Shown in pieces: positions 34,429-45,654 of a stretch of 64,000 nucleotides of DNA; the first letter of the stretch is position 1; each line of letters begins with the position of its first letter. The notes beneath the pieces are model-generated. The model was not told the DNA's origin and did not search any database. It was given only the letters and a program-made list of their open reading frames with translations. Source of the stretch: Desmodus rotundus (taxonomy: Eukaryota; Chordata; Mammalia; Chiroptera; Phyllostomidae); assembly GCF_022682495.2 (NCBI RefSeq), contig NC_071392.1, positions 54,399,459 to 54,463,458 on the forward strand, read 5' to 3'. The position numbers and the translations under genes were made by a program.

Positions 34429-36310
34429 GTGGTTCTCATTTGATTGTACTCTCAACCTACTGAATGGGTCAAATAGTCAAACAATTCCATTTTAGTGTGA
34501 CTGCCTATATCTTGGGCTTTAGGGTGAAATATTAACATTGGTTATCTCAACCTACATTAATATGGGCTACAGATATACCATTTTTATATAAATTGTATTA
34601 TTTATCCCAAAGCAGCCATCTGAAATCAAATCACTTTACATAAATCACCACTGCGGGCAGGCTAAGGAACTACCTAGTAAGCATTCGTGTACTGATGCTA
34701 AGACTAATGAATACCAATTGCCTAGTTTCCCCAGACTTCTTTTATTATCTAAGAAATAAAGGACTTTTAGTTTCTTTTAGCTGTGAAATTTTTATATTAG
34801 ACTCATAAATATCTTGTAGATTAAATGGAATAAGGCAAAACATTAAGCATTTTTATTTAAAATATAATGATGGTTTCTTCCTCTTAATTTATATAATGCT
34901 TAAGTATTTTTGTGTTTGAAATTTAAGGAGAAGACGAGAAGTGTTGCTTCTGTATTTTTCTTTTAATAAAGTATTTCTCTGCTTCAACACTGTCAGTCCT
35001 TTAGAAAAATTTACTTAAGAAAAATACTCAATAATAAGCATACTTGAAACATTTTGCTTTTTTGAAAAAATTAACTTTGGTATATATTTATTTAAAATGT
35101 GTAGGTGAGTTTGCTTAATATATTTTTGGCTTTGTTTTTTAGTTATGCTGACAATGCTACATCAACTTGGCCCCAGGATAGTAATTAATGACCAGTCACA
35201 GGTTGCTAGTAACTTTATTTGGAAAGTAGATTTTATTAAATAAGTTGGAATCATGAGTATTAGATAGAGAAGATTTTTAAAATTGCATTCAACATAGTAG
35301 TATATATTTAAAATAGAGGAAATAAAATTAAAATTTAAGCCTAGAAGTTAAGAAAATAGGAGTTTACAAAAGAAGACAATCTTTATAGAAAAGACTATTA
35401 TCTCAAACATTCTATGTTTGAGATGTGTTTTAAGTCTTTAGCTAAAAATGCAAATCAAAACAAAACAAAAAATTTAAATCCATAATAAAAGATGAAAAAG
35501 AATGCATTGTCCTTATTTTAAAAATTTGAATACATAAGAAGCATATATGAATATTTAACTATCTTATTTTGACTTTATAATAAATTAAATTTGAATAAAA
35601 AGTATAAAATATAGGTGGAGGCTATAATAATAATGATAAGCAAATAACCAAAGCATAAAGCTTCTAGATACTTGTGAAATGTGAATTGTATGTTTTTCAC
35701 AGCTTCAGAGCCTCAGTCATAATAATATGTTCAGACCTAGAAATGTGAGTGACATAGGAGGGTAAAGTGGAGACTGAGGGTTATTGAGTGATAGCAGCTA
35801 ACACTTGGAGGTATCCTGACAATGATCTCTCAGCAAGTTTATAAGACACTCTTGCTTTTGTTGCTTATTCATCCTCTTTAATATGCATTGAAATTAAATG
35901 TTAACTGAAGTTGACACTAGAGTTGTAGAAATAAATATTGTTCTAATTTGGAATAATTGCAATTTAGATACAAGCAGAATCTTGTTTTTTCAATAACATG
36001 ATTAGAACTTTTTCAAATGAAAACTTTTGTTGATCTGTTTTGTTGAAATAAAAATCTGATCTGAATTTTGAAATAAAATTCTGTAAAAATTTACTAAAAA
36101 ATCTCTTAATGTTGTAGAGATTTTACCTTAGGATGCTATCATTATTATGTCTGTGTTTTATATGTTGAATTGTGCAGATGCTGATAGTATAAGGAGATAA
36201 AAAGAGCCAAAACATATTTTACCAATCTCCTACTCCAAGAATTGTATAGCAAAAAATTCCTTGACTCTTAAAATATTAGAAACAGAAGAGACCTTAGTTG
36301 TCTTCTAGAT
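34429..36310. other. Unique A+T-rich DNA, no feature recognised
   Basis: Long A+T-rich stretch without a repeat I can name. No open frame of note. Confidence 0.45.
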
Positions 36311-36624
36311 GATGGTTGGCAAACTACCACCCAGGGTCAAAGTCAGCCCAATGTCTGAGCTGAGAGTAATTTTATATTTTTTAAATGGTTGAAAAGACAA
36401 AAATGAGAATAATGTTTCATTATATGGGAAAATTAAATAAAATTTGAGTTTTACTGTCCATAGAATCTTATTAGAAAATAGTCACACCCATTATTTATGT
36501 ATTATATATGACAGCTGTCATGGTCCAGTGGCAGATTCGAGTAGTTGTGACAAAGAGAATATGGACCACAACAACTAAAATATTTACTATCAGGTCCTTT
36601 ACAGAAAATGTTAGTAGACCTCAA
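36311..36624. mobile_element. Old hAT-type non-autonomous DNA transposon
   Basis: The left part 'ggttggcaaactac' and the right part 'gagtagttgtgacaaagaga', 'aaatatttactatcaggtcc', 'tttacagaaaatgttagtagacc' follow a common old mammalian hAT-Charlie-like family. About 310 bp, near complete; the exact Repbase name is not certain. A partial relative lies at 43271. Confidence 0.6.
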
Positions 36625-38073
36625 TTCTACTAACATTTGATGGCAAATATACTTCCTCTCTAGGATTGATCCACAGGGATTACTAAGGCCCTTTTTGAGA
36701 AGGATTCTGCTTATGGATTGGGTGGAAAAGTCCAGAGTGTTTGAGAAGCTATATCTCTCTGAGACAAGGCAGGGGGATAGTCACATTGGTTCAGCATTTT
36801 TGAGTCAAACTTCTTGTAATGTATATAATCCCGAGTTTGCATTAAAGCTCAGTAGAATACAAGGTCCATTACCCTTGCAAGCTTTATTTCCATTATTCAT
36901 GATATCAAAGTAATCATCTAAGACCAGCTTAGTGGACACTAAGAATCATGGAGATACCTTTTTAAAAATACAACCCCTATGGCAACACAAACAAGATATG
37001 ATTTTATAAGTTTAGTGTGAGGTTGGGGGACATCATTTTCAAAGATGTTGAAACATAAATATTGTTTATTAATAACTATGCTGTCCAATACACTAACTGC
37101 TAGATGAAAGTGGTTATTTAAATCTAAATTTAATTAAATTTAAAATTAAGTTCTTCAGCTACACAGTTGTATTGCAGAAAGTTTTATTTACAGAGCTAAT
37201 CTGGGAGATTCTTAATTAAATATCAAAAGTTCACTGATCAGCTTTAAGAAATAGTATTAGTTTGTTTTCATATTGTCAGAAATGTAAAAAAAAAAGTTAA
37301 GAGACAAGAAACTCAGAATAAATATTGCAATCTTCATCCAGTATGTAATTCATCCATTTGCCACTAAAATGACTAAAAAATATAAATTGAGTAAAACTTA
37401 TAAAGTATTAAAAGTGACAGGAGGAAAATATTTTTACATCAGATGCTTGGGATAATTTTCATAAAACATAGTGTGGGGGAGATAGGATTCAGTTAAGATT
37501 GATCAACAAATAAATAGATAAATTTGCTAGAAGAATAACAGTTTGAGGTGGTGGGAAAACCACATAGGCTTCAGGAAGTTTGCAGCAGGTGTCAGAACCA
37601 AGGTGGGCCACTGAAAAGTCAATGGGCAGTTCTGAAATTTCTGAGAAAGTTCAGTGATACTAACTCACTGATAGATGTGTACAGTGTTCTCAGGAATAAA
37701 TAATGGCATTGACATGCTTTGTAACACAAAATTAGTACTATTACTATTATTTCTTTAGTGCTACTAAGAACAACATAAAATATATAAACTTGTCAACTGC
37801 AAAGATAAACAGAGAAATGTGACTAGCTGTATGAAATAGCCAGTAATTCAAATGTGACCAGATATGTGAAAGAGCCAGTAATTCATTTGCAGAATAGATG
37901 CTTCTGCAAGTGTATGGAATGAATTTTACTGCAAGAATTGAGAAAGACCTTTTAAACTTCTCTGATTAAGGGAACTATATTGTCTTCTAACAAGGTGCAC
38001 CTATCAGAAAAGATACCTTTCAGGTGAAAAGGATGATTAACAAAGGTTGGTAAATAACATGAAGACAAAAAAA
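36625..38073. other. Unique DNA with one 35-bp tandem duplication
   Basis: No repeat family recognised. Two tandem imperfect copies of a 35-bp unit sit at 37819-37853 and 37854-37888, sharing 'agccagtaattca'. The open frame at 36695-36913 shows no domain. Confidence 0.45.
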
Positions 38074-38075
38074 TA

Positions 38076-39392
38076 TGAGGTCTGTCTGGAAAAATCCAGT
38101 TATTGTTAATATAATGAGAACAGTTTGCAAGAGATCGATGTCACTTGGAAGCCAACGAGAGTGGACTGGAATGTGCATGTGTAAACAATGACAACTTCAC
38201 TTTACTATTTCGTGGTGGTGGTAGATGTCATTGAGTGAGCATGTGTACTGGGTGGCCATTACATTCAAAATCACTGAGTGAGTAGAGCAACAAATCTGCA
38301 TCAAATTTTGCATTAAGCTTGAACATTCCTCTATGAAAACTATTCATATGATTCAGAAGGCTTTTGGGGATGATGCAATGAGTACAGTGAAAATGAAAGT
38401 GTGGCACAAATGCTTCAAAGATGGTTGAGAATCTGTTGAAAGTGTTCTACATTCTAGAAGGCCTGCAACAAGCAGAACACCTGAAAATGTTGAACGTGTA
38501 GGGGCTACAATCAACAAAGATTGGTGACTGACAGAGCGAGAACTAGAAGCTGATCTGGGGATTCCAAAAACTACTGTGTCTGAGATTCTGATGCAGGATC
38601 CAGGCATGAAGTGTCATGGCAAAATTTGTTTTGTGGTTTCTGCTATCACAGCAGTAGGAACATCACGCTGAAGTTGCTAATGACTTGATTCCAAACTACT
38701 ACCTAAGAACCAAATTTCCTCAGGAAGGTCATAACCAGAGATGACTGGTGTCTATGGCTGCGATCCAAAAATGAAGGCCCAGTTCCCACAATGAAAGTCC
38801 CCTGGTTCTCCATGCCCAAAGATGGCGAGGCAAAGTCGCAACAAGATCAAGACCAGGTTAACTGTGATTTTTGATTGGAAAGGTGTACAGGTCAAACAAT
38901 TAATAAGGAGTTCTACCTCAATGCTCCTTGTTGGTTGAGAGATGCAATACAATGAAAATGCCCACAGCTATGGGCAATTGGTAATTGGCAGCTGCATCAT
39001 GACAACACACCTGCTCATGCATCATGTCTTGTCCATAGTTTTTTGGCAAAACATCATATCACCCAGGGGACTAGTCCCCACTACAGCCAAGATTTGGTGC
39101 CCTTCTATTTCTCTGGGCTTTTCCCAAAACTAAAATCACCTTGAAAGGGAAGAGATTTCAGATCATGGATGAGATTCAGGAAATTAGGACAGGACAGCTG
39201 ATGGTGATTCCAACAAAGGAACTTGCAGATTGTTTGAATAGTGGAGGAGATACTGAGAGAACTGTGTGAGGTCCCAAGGGGCCTACATTGAAGGGGACTG
39301 AAATGTCATTGTCCTTTGTACAATGTTGTATCTTGTTCAATAAATATCTATTTTTCATAGTGCACGGCTGGATACTTTCTGGACAGACCTCG
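38076..39392 (+). mobile_element. Mariner family 2, full-length
   Basis: A 1317-bp element with TA on both sides (38074-38075 and 39393-39394). The terminal inverted repeats of about 26 bp are 'tgaggtctgtctgg' at the left and 'ggacagacctcg' at the right. Length and layout fit a complete mariner. A 660-bp internally deleted relative lies at 56586-57241. Confidence 0.88.
38225..39301 (+). pseudogene. Mariner transposase, decayed
   Basis: Mariner transposase cuts and pastes the element using a DD34D triad. Pieces in order: an N-terminal helix-turn-helix half (SSMKTIHMIQKAFGDDAM, KVWHKCFKDG), a second DNA-binding part (ELEADLGIPKTTVSEIL), then a decayed catalytic domain (KTRLTVIFDWKGVQ) and a C-terminal CVRSQGAYIEGD before the TGA at 39299-39301. 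The stop at TGG-to-TGA/TAG type sites, and frameshifts, occur throughout. The first catalytic Asp region is degraded (reads MTGVYGCD). No SET domain or splice context is present, so it is not a SETMAR-like host gene. Confidence 0.85.
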
Positions 39393-39394
39393 TA

Positions 39395-39903
39395 TGTTGA
39401 GCTACAGAATAATAAATCAGTGAATTATTATACCAGATTGGTAAATAGTCCCAGAATTTAGAATAAAAGAATTAAAAACATAAATGTGCTAATCAAAACT
39501 ATAATAGGCATCAATGACAACCATAAGAAGTCAATGATATATACAGGATTAAACAGAGAATTTACAGGCAAAGTAATTCCCAAAGAAATAATGAAAGAAT
39601 ATTTTCTTGGTGGTGGGACATAAAACTCAGGAATAATTACTTACCTAAAAATATGACAATCAAATTAATGAATTAAAAAAATAAAGCATCAGGATGACAG
39701 AGGAAAGTTGGTGTATAAAAGGAAAATAATTCATAATTTGATTTAAACTCTCCACAATTTGAAAAATATGGAAGTGAAACAAACACAACACTCTTGAGAA
39801 AAATGTATTGAAGCTCAAGAATGTTATAGCCAGGCAAGCTACCATTCATATTTGAGAGCAATTGACAGAAATTAATAGACATAAAAAGACTCCAAATGTT
39901 TTT
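39395..39903 (+). mobile_element. Possible ancient HAL1/L1 ORF1 relic
   Basis: The stretch at 39800-39870 ('aatgttatagccaggcaagctaccattc', 'tttgagagcaat') resembles the ORF1 C-terminal coding of old HAL1/L1. It appears to continue after 40195 ('tcctttctgagaaagacaaag'-like). Too decayed for limits. Confidence 0.4.
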
Positions 39904-40176
39904 TTTTTTTATTGTTATTCAATTACAGTTGTATGCCTTTTCTCCCCATCCCTCCACCCCACCCCAGGTGAACCCACCTCCCTCCCCCACCTCCACCCTC
40001 CCCCTTGGTTTTGTCCATGTGACCTTTATAGTAGTTCCTGTAATCCCCTCTACCCACTGTCCCTGTCCCCTCCCCTCCACCCTGGCTATTGTTAGATTGT
40101 TCTTAACTTCAATGTCTCTGGTTATATTTTGTTTGCTTTTTTCTTCTTTTGCTTATTCTATGCAGCAGAGAGAAAG
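39904..40176 (-). mobile_element. Short young L1 with tiny 5' inversion
   Basis: The L1 3' UTR in minus orientation (T-run at 39899-39910, C-run-rich middle, then 'gttagattgttcttaacttc') is followed by about 17 bp of plus-orientation L1 (tgcagcagagagaaag, 40161-40176). An 18-bp exact duplication at 39886-39903 and 40177-40194 (core agactccaaatg) flanks it. Same family as copies A and B. Confidence 0.88.
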
Positions 40177-40194
40177 AAGACTCCAAATGTTTTT

Positions 40195-42204
40195 AGCAAC
40201 ATTCCTTTTCTGAGAAAGACAAAGATTAAAAGAAAAACATTAAAAAATATTCCAGCTGACTGAGGAATCAATCAAAATAAAACACTAAATAGTGAGGATG
40301 GACAGGTTATAAAAGAAAGTATAGTAAATAATTAAAATCAATAGCAATTAGAATGTGTTGTAAAAAAAAAGAATAGTGAGTAACTAAAACCAAGCAAGAC
40401 ATCAATATTTAAATCACCAGTGTTAATTTAGTAAGAAGTTAAATATAGAAAAAGTTAGAAGGAATCATTTCAAAAGAAATTTAAAAAGTTTTAAAAGTGA
40501 TAATATTCACGATATGAAGTCCCATATTACATCAACAAAATCTTAGAGTGTGTGTGTGAATAATTGTTTACAAAATGTTTCATTTTATGTGTGTTTGGGA
40601 GGGTTCTCAATAACATGTATTTTATGTTTGAAATGGTAAAGGTATACATAAATAGAATTAAATAATTATATATAAAAGTATTTTTAAATGTAAAATAACC
40701 ATTAGTGGGAAAAAGTGATTTCCAAATTATAACAAGTAAAAGAAATAAAACTAGGATACTTAAAAAAAAAACCTAAAAATACACAAATAACAAGGAAGCC
40801 AAAAAACAACAAAATCATTAATGTAAGGCTATACATTGTAAGTAAATAAACTAAAATTTGATGGATTTTTACTTGTAACCCCAAATTAACTTCCTTTACC
40901 AAAATATAAACACAGTGACCTTGTTCCATTAGTACCTTAACAACTATTTGTAGTTATTTCAAATTTGATATCTTTATATTTCCTTTCATTTGGAAAGGTT
41001 CTTTAAGGAAACAGAAATACATTTGCATTTCTTAGTTGTCCACAATTCTAGTTCCATTATCTTTAACATTAACAGTAGCAGTCAAAAAGTCATAGATATC
41101 TTAGGAAAGGTTTCTTTGATATTCATTTTTTTCCTTTTGAAGTTTATGATGATCTTTTAATCGGTGTCCTAACCTCACCTTGTGAACTTCTACTTGTCCT
41201 ACGTTTCTAAAGAGCAACATATAAAAAATGATGTGTTAGTTTTAATAGTATGTATCTATCAGTCAACCATTTGGCAAATATTAAAATGTTTAATGGTTGC
41301 CTGGTATTGGGGATAAAATTCTGCCCTCATGAAATTTAAAGACTGCCTAAAGAAATGTGCCAAGTTGTCATTTAAGTCCCTATAAATACCTGATGGCCCA
41401 CATAATACAAATGTGTACTTGGTTCTCATGTATTCATATGAAACATTTTCTCCAATTGTGTTAAGCTATTTTTCTTTCCCACTTTTTTTTTTTTTACATT
41501 CTATTTGTTCCATTTGGTATGTTTCTTTGCTTTCAACATGTTGGTCACTCTGTTTTACTTAACTACTCAAATCACCAATCTTAAACTTTTGCTTACAAAG
41601 TCACCACCATTATAAATATCTAGCTGTTCTGAATTTTAGCTTCATTCCTTCTAGGTCTGAAGACTCTGGAATGAGCTTTTGATTGGGTGAGCCCAGGTCA
41701 CTTGTTCTCTGGTTACCTGCCAAGAGACAGAGAGAGGGACTCTCTGTCAGCCTTAACCTTCTGGTTGGCTTCCTCCCAAAAAGAGTTCAGATGCTGAAAA
41801 GCAGCATGTGTTCTCTATCATGCTTGTACAGATATCTTTATGTAAATGTTTTAAATTTGTATATGTTGGGTATATATGTGTATGGATATAGAACACTATG
41901 AATTCATTTACTGATATTTAAACTCTCCTGACTACTTTTTTTCTTGTGGTCAAAATAAGTATTTACAGTAGCCTGTACATTTCATAGTATATTCCACAGA
42001 TTCCAAAATTTTATATAAAAGTACTTAGAAAATGACACAAAAATATCTAAGGACTGTGAGATGATAGGAAGGTCTCTGCCCCTGCCCCCACCATTATTTC
42101 AGTTTGCAGGTGTACTTTTAGTTGCTTTATCAGATTTTATAAAAAGGAAGTGTTCTTCAACTCAAAATCTTTGAATACCACTATAATACATCTTTACTTC
42201 TCAA
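40195..42204. other. Unique DNA with one MIR/L2-like relic
   Basis: The first 300 bp may continue the old ORF1-like relic. A short piece at 41265-41350 ('ggcaaatatt', 'tggttgcctggtattggggata', 'ctgccctcatgaaattta') resembles a MIR/L2-type element. T-run at 41484-41498. No gene seen; the open frame 41683-41901 lacks a motif. Confidence 0.4.
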
Positions 42205-42312
42205 GGACCTACAGTATCAGCACATCTGGGAACTTTGTTAGAACTTCAGTCTTGCTCCACACTGGACCTTACAAATCAGAATCTCTATTTTAACAAGACC
42301 TCTAAGTGACCT
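42205..42312. mobile_element. MER5-group hAT relic
   Basis: 'atctgggaactttgttagaacttcagtc', 'caaatcagaatctctattttaacaagacc' follow the order of the old MER5-group DNA transposon. Ends are missing. Confidence 0.55.
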
Positions 42313-43270
42313 ATATCAAACTAAACTTTAAGGAATGTTGTACTTGTGGATCACTAAAGTCACTTTCAGTTATTGTGTTTTTCTATGCATTTACACAATA
42401 TGTATTTTATCTCCTTTATTTTGATGTCTTTTTCCTGGGAAATTTGGTTCAGAAAAAAAAATCCATCAAAGATATACAGCATAAAGAATCTTTTGATTGA
42501 ATGGAGATAGGGATAACTGAATTGAACTAGGCTCCAACTTTATTTTATTTCCAGTCATAGTAACTATGGCAGATAAAAATTACTGAGTCTTATTTAATTA
42601 TAAATCTCAATTGCTCCTGTAAGAAACATATATAATCCAAATATCCTATAATTAATGAAAAATAACATAATCTTCCAAAGATAGTTCAAAAGACAATAGG
42701 AAAATGAAAGAAAGGAGTTTTTAATATTGATGATGATAAAATCAAGAGAACGTAAGTTCTTATTCTGGTAGAATGTCTTAGAGTTCACCAAGCATTTGAA
42801 TATCCAAAAACGTATTGAAATCATTAACAATTAGGAAGGAAGACAAATTAGGTATTTTCAACCATAAATTACAGATTTAAGTAAGGCCTGAACAAGCAGT
42901 CTATATTAACCAAGATTGGTGCATATCATTTCTGTCCTAAAGTTTTCTCTCCCTTTCCTCTAATTTCATGTTAAAACATTAGTGTAAGTGTGATTGGACC
43001 ATGGAGAAGGATGTTTTTGACTATATTCAAAAAATAAAGAAAACCTGGAACAACACATTCCATCCCCTCTGTGTCTTAAAAGCAGGCAGATAGTGGGCTT
43101 CAGGCTATTCCAAAGTTACAAATGTAAGACAGAAGGGAATGACAATATTTATATTTCCATGTAGGCAAAGTGGTCCCTTTTTTCCCCTATTCTTTAAGAA
43201 AAAATCCTTGAAAGTAAAAAAGTGCTCATGGAAACCATGAAACATATTTGTCTGTTCATTTATTTATATC
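42313..43270. other. Unique DNA, no feature recognised
   Basis: No repeat or gene identified by eye. Open frames at 42306-42500 and 42594-42830 show no domain. Confidence 0.4.
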
Positions 43271-43347
43271 ATGGGTTAGCAACCATGTCCCACATGGCAA
43301 ATCTGAGGGCTGCTTGATTTGTGAATAAAGTTTTACTGGAACATAAA
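43271..43347. mobile_element. Fragment of the 36311-type hAT element
   Basis: 'gggttagcaaccatg', 'ggcaaatctgagggctgc', 'tgtgaataaagttttactggaacataaaa' is the left third of a common old hAT-like element. The rest is missing. Confidence 0.6.
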
Positions 43348-44274
43348 ATAAAAATGGAGCTTGATATTATTCCAGTTGCAAAAATGTCTCTTTCTGGTTT
43401 CCATTTTTCTCTACGCTTCTTTGTAAGTTTTTTTAATCTTTTCATTTTCTCCTTTCATTTTTCCTTATCAGCGTCTTCATCCTTCTCTAACTTAAGCAGC
43501 ATCTAAAGACATACTCTGCTTAATTTGTAATATCTGATTCTGCTTCTTTCATATCACTTCATCCTTGAAGCACTTTTTCATTTACTATGACCACCTGCCT
43601 CCTGATTGTCCTCAGCAGAACTGGGGACTTGGTGTGGCTCAGCTCTCTGTTTTACCTCCTTTTCTCCTCCTGGTCCAACCACTGCTCCTCCAGGCCTCCT
43701 GCCTCTGCTTAATGTTATGGCAACCGACAGTCAGTGGGCCCAGGATACAACATGCTTAGCCATAATTGTCAGGAAGAGACTCTGAGCAGCACCTGCTGGG
43801 GCTGGTAAGGCCAAGCATTGGGTCAGGTCCCTCCAGGAAGGAAATGAGAGGGAAGCATTGAGATTGATCTACCAGAAATGATTCCTCACTTTGTAGAAAG
43901 CCTGGAAGATTCTGACTACAGGCCCTTATTGAGTTACATGTGACTTTTTGCTTTGCATGCCCTGATTCAGCATTTTGAATCAAAATCTCCATTTCTGATG
44001 TTTGTTTACAACCATTAGAAAAAGGAGAAAAATGAAAATAAATCTAGGCCCTGGATGGAAAAGTGCATAATAAAATACCGGTTGCTTTATTTAGTACAAT
44101 ATATTGCTATGTCCAACTTTATCTAAATATTAGCTCTGATTAACATGAAGAAGGGTAAATGATAATTTTACATTTTAAAATGTGTATGCTAGGGTTTAGC
44201 AGGAGTGTTCTTCTTTGAAGCAAACAAAAATAACTAATAAAGCCATTAAAGGTGGATGCCTCACATTTTCAAAA
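43348..44274. other. Unique DNA, no feature recognised
   Basis: Somewhat higher G+C between 43580 and 43830 than its neighbours. Open frames at 43565-43759 and 43756-43992 (opposite strands) are short and without motifs. Confidence 0.4.
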
Positions 44275-44276
44275 TA

Positions 44277-44834
44277 TTGGGTTAGCCAAAAACTTGGTTA
44301 CATTTTTTTTCTGTACTATGGCTCTAGTAGTGCTTATTTGCCTTTAACTTCATTCAAAACAATTTTGTTAGATTATATTGTGACAGCTGTCATATTAATG
44401 TGCTTAAGAAAAATATCAAAAAATGGTGAATTTTTGTGCAGCCATCTTAATATTGAAGATGGAAGAAGATACACAACATTTTTTAGCACATTATGCTTTA
44501 TTGTTGCAAGAAAAGTAAAAATACAATTGAGACACAAAAGAAAGATTTGTGCAGTGTATGGAGAAGGTGCTATGACTGATAGAATGTGTCAAAAGTAGTT
44601 TGTGAAGTTTCTTGGTACTATTGACATTTTGGCCAAATAATTCTTTGCTGTGGGACTATTTAATGTAATGGAAGATGTTTAGCATCTTCTCTGGCCTCTA
44701 CCCACTAGAAGCCTCTACTCACAGTGGAAGATAGCTGACATACTCAAAATATCCAAATCAATAAAGTTATTGGTAAAATAAAAAATGTGTCTTTTATTCT
44801 ATAGAAAAAATTAATGAATTTTTGGACAGTCTAA
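44277..44834 (+). mobile_element. Mariner family 1 copy with foreign insert
   Basis: TA flanks (44275-44276 and 44835-44836). Left end 'ttgggttagccaaa'. The N-terminal transposase region is present (ICAVYGEGAMTDRMCQK in the frame 44215-44598). After 44610 a 113-bp piece unrelated to mariner follows, then the mariner 3' part resumes at about 44724 ('ggaagatagctgac'), as at 32620 in the sister copy. Confidence 0.75.
44611..44723 (+). mobile_element. MER5A-like segment inside the mariner copy
   Basis: 'ggtactattgacattttggcc', 'ataattctttgctgtggg', 'ggcctctacccactagaagcc' is the inner part of a MER5A-type hAT element. It lacks both MER5A ends and replaces the mariner sequence found at this place in the sister copy. 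Confidence 0.65.
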
Positions 44835-44836
44835 TA

Positions 44837-45044
44837 TCTTCAAGTACCAAAAATGATAAAGACATCAAGGAGAATAAGTCTTTGGCAATCACTCAAGTTT
44901 GCTTAGAAAAGTGGAATTAGAAATATTGTTAGAACTCCAGCTCTAGGGCTGGCTGCTATGTTATTGTATCTGCAACACATATCTTTGTAAAATTCAATAA
45001 TTTAGAATATTAAAACACTGAAACTAGCAGAGAAAAACTAGTTC
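44837..45044. other. Unique DNA, no feature recognised
   Basis: Short unassigned stretch between the mariner copy and a probable MIR. Confidence 0.4.
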
Positions 45045-45165
45045 TCTCCTGTCTACAAATGAGATGTATGAGGCCCAGAAAATGGAAGGGACTGGCCATG
45101 AGCCATACAGCTTCAGAGCTGCTGAACTAGGTCTACATTTAAGTCAGAACACTTTGCCATATTTC
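45045..45165 (+). mobile_element. MIR SINE relic
   Basis: 'tacaaatgagatgtatgaggcccagaaaa', 'gagccatacagcttcagagctgctgaactaggtc' match the MIR core in the right order. Both ends are lost. Confidence 0.65.
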
Positions 45166-45654
45166 CATTAAAACTAAATTCAGCCTTAAAAACTTAAATA
45201 AATTTAGAGAATTCTTTGTACCTCAGTATTGGGGAAATTTTATGCATGCACCCAAGATTACAATATCTTCTCAAGAGCAGGTAACACAGCAGGGCTCTAC
45301 AACAAATGATCCATCCCCAATCATATCACCACTGATGCCATCTACCTGCCTTTGTTATCTTAAATACACTTTATGTACTATTCAGGGAAGAAAGAATTCA
45401 TTATGATTGTAAGAAAAACAGAATATAAAAGTTATAAGACTTAACAACATAAAAAATAAAAAGAAGGCAAATAAAGAAGAAGGGATGGAAAGCAAAAGGT
45501 AGTTGTAAATATGCTAAATTCTTAATTTTAATGAAAGAAATTAATAAACACTGTATCAAGTGATACATCATGTAACATGTTTATTATTAAAAAGTGTAAT
45601 ATTAACCATCAGATGTCTTTAAAAAAAGATACTATTTAAAATTGAATACCTTTT

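Noticed and set aside
38225..39301. Domesticated mariner transposase (SETMAR-like host gene)
   Set aside because: Several stops and frameshifts, no SET domain nearby, and the element is bounded exactly by its own ends and TA duplication.
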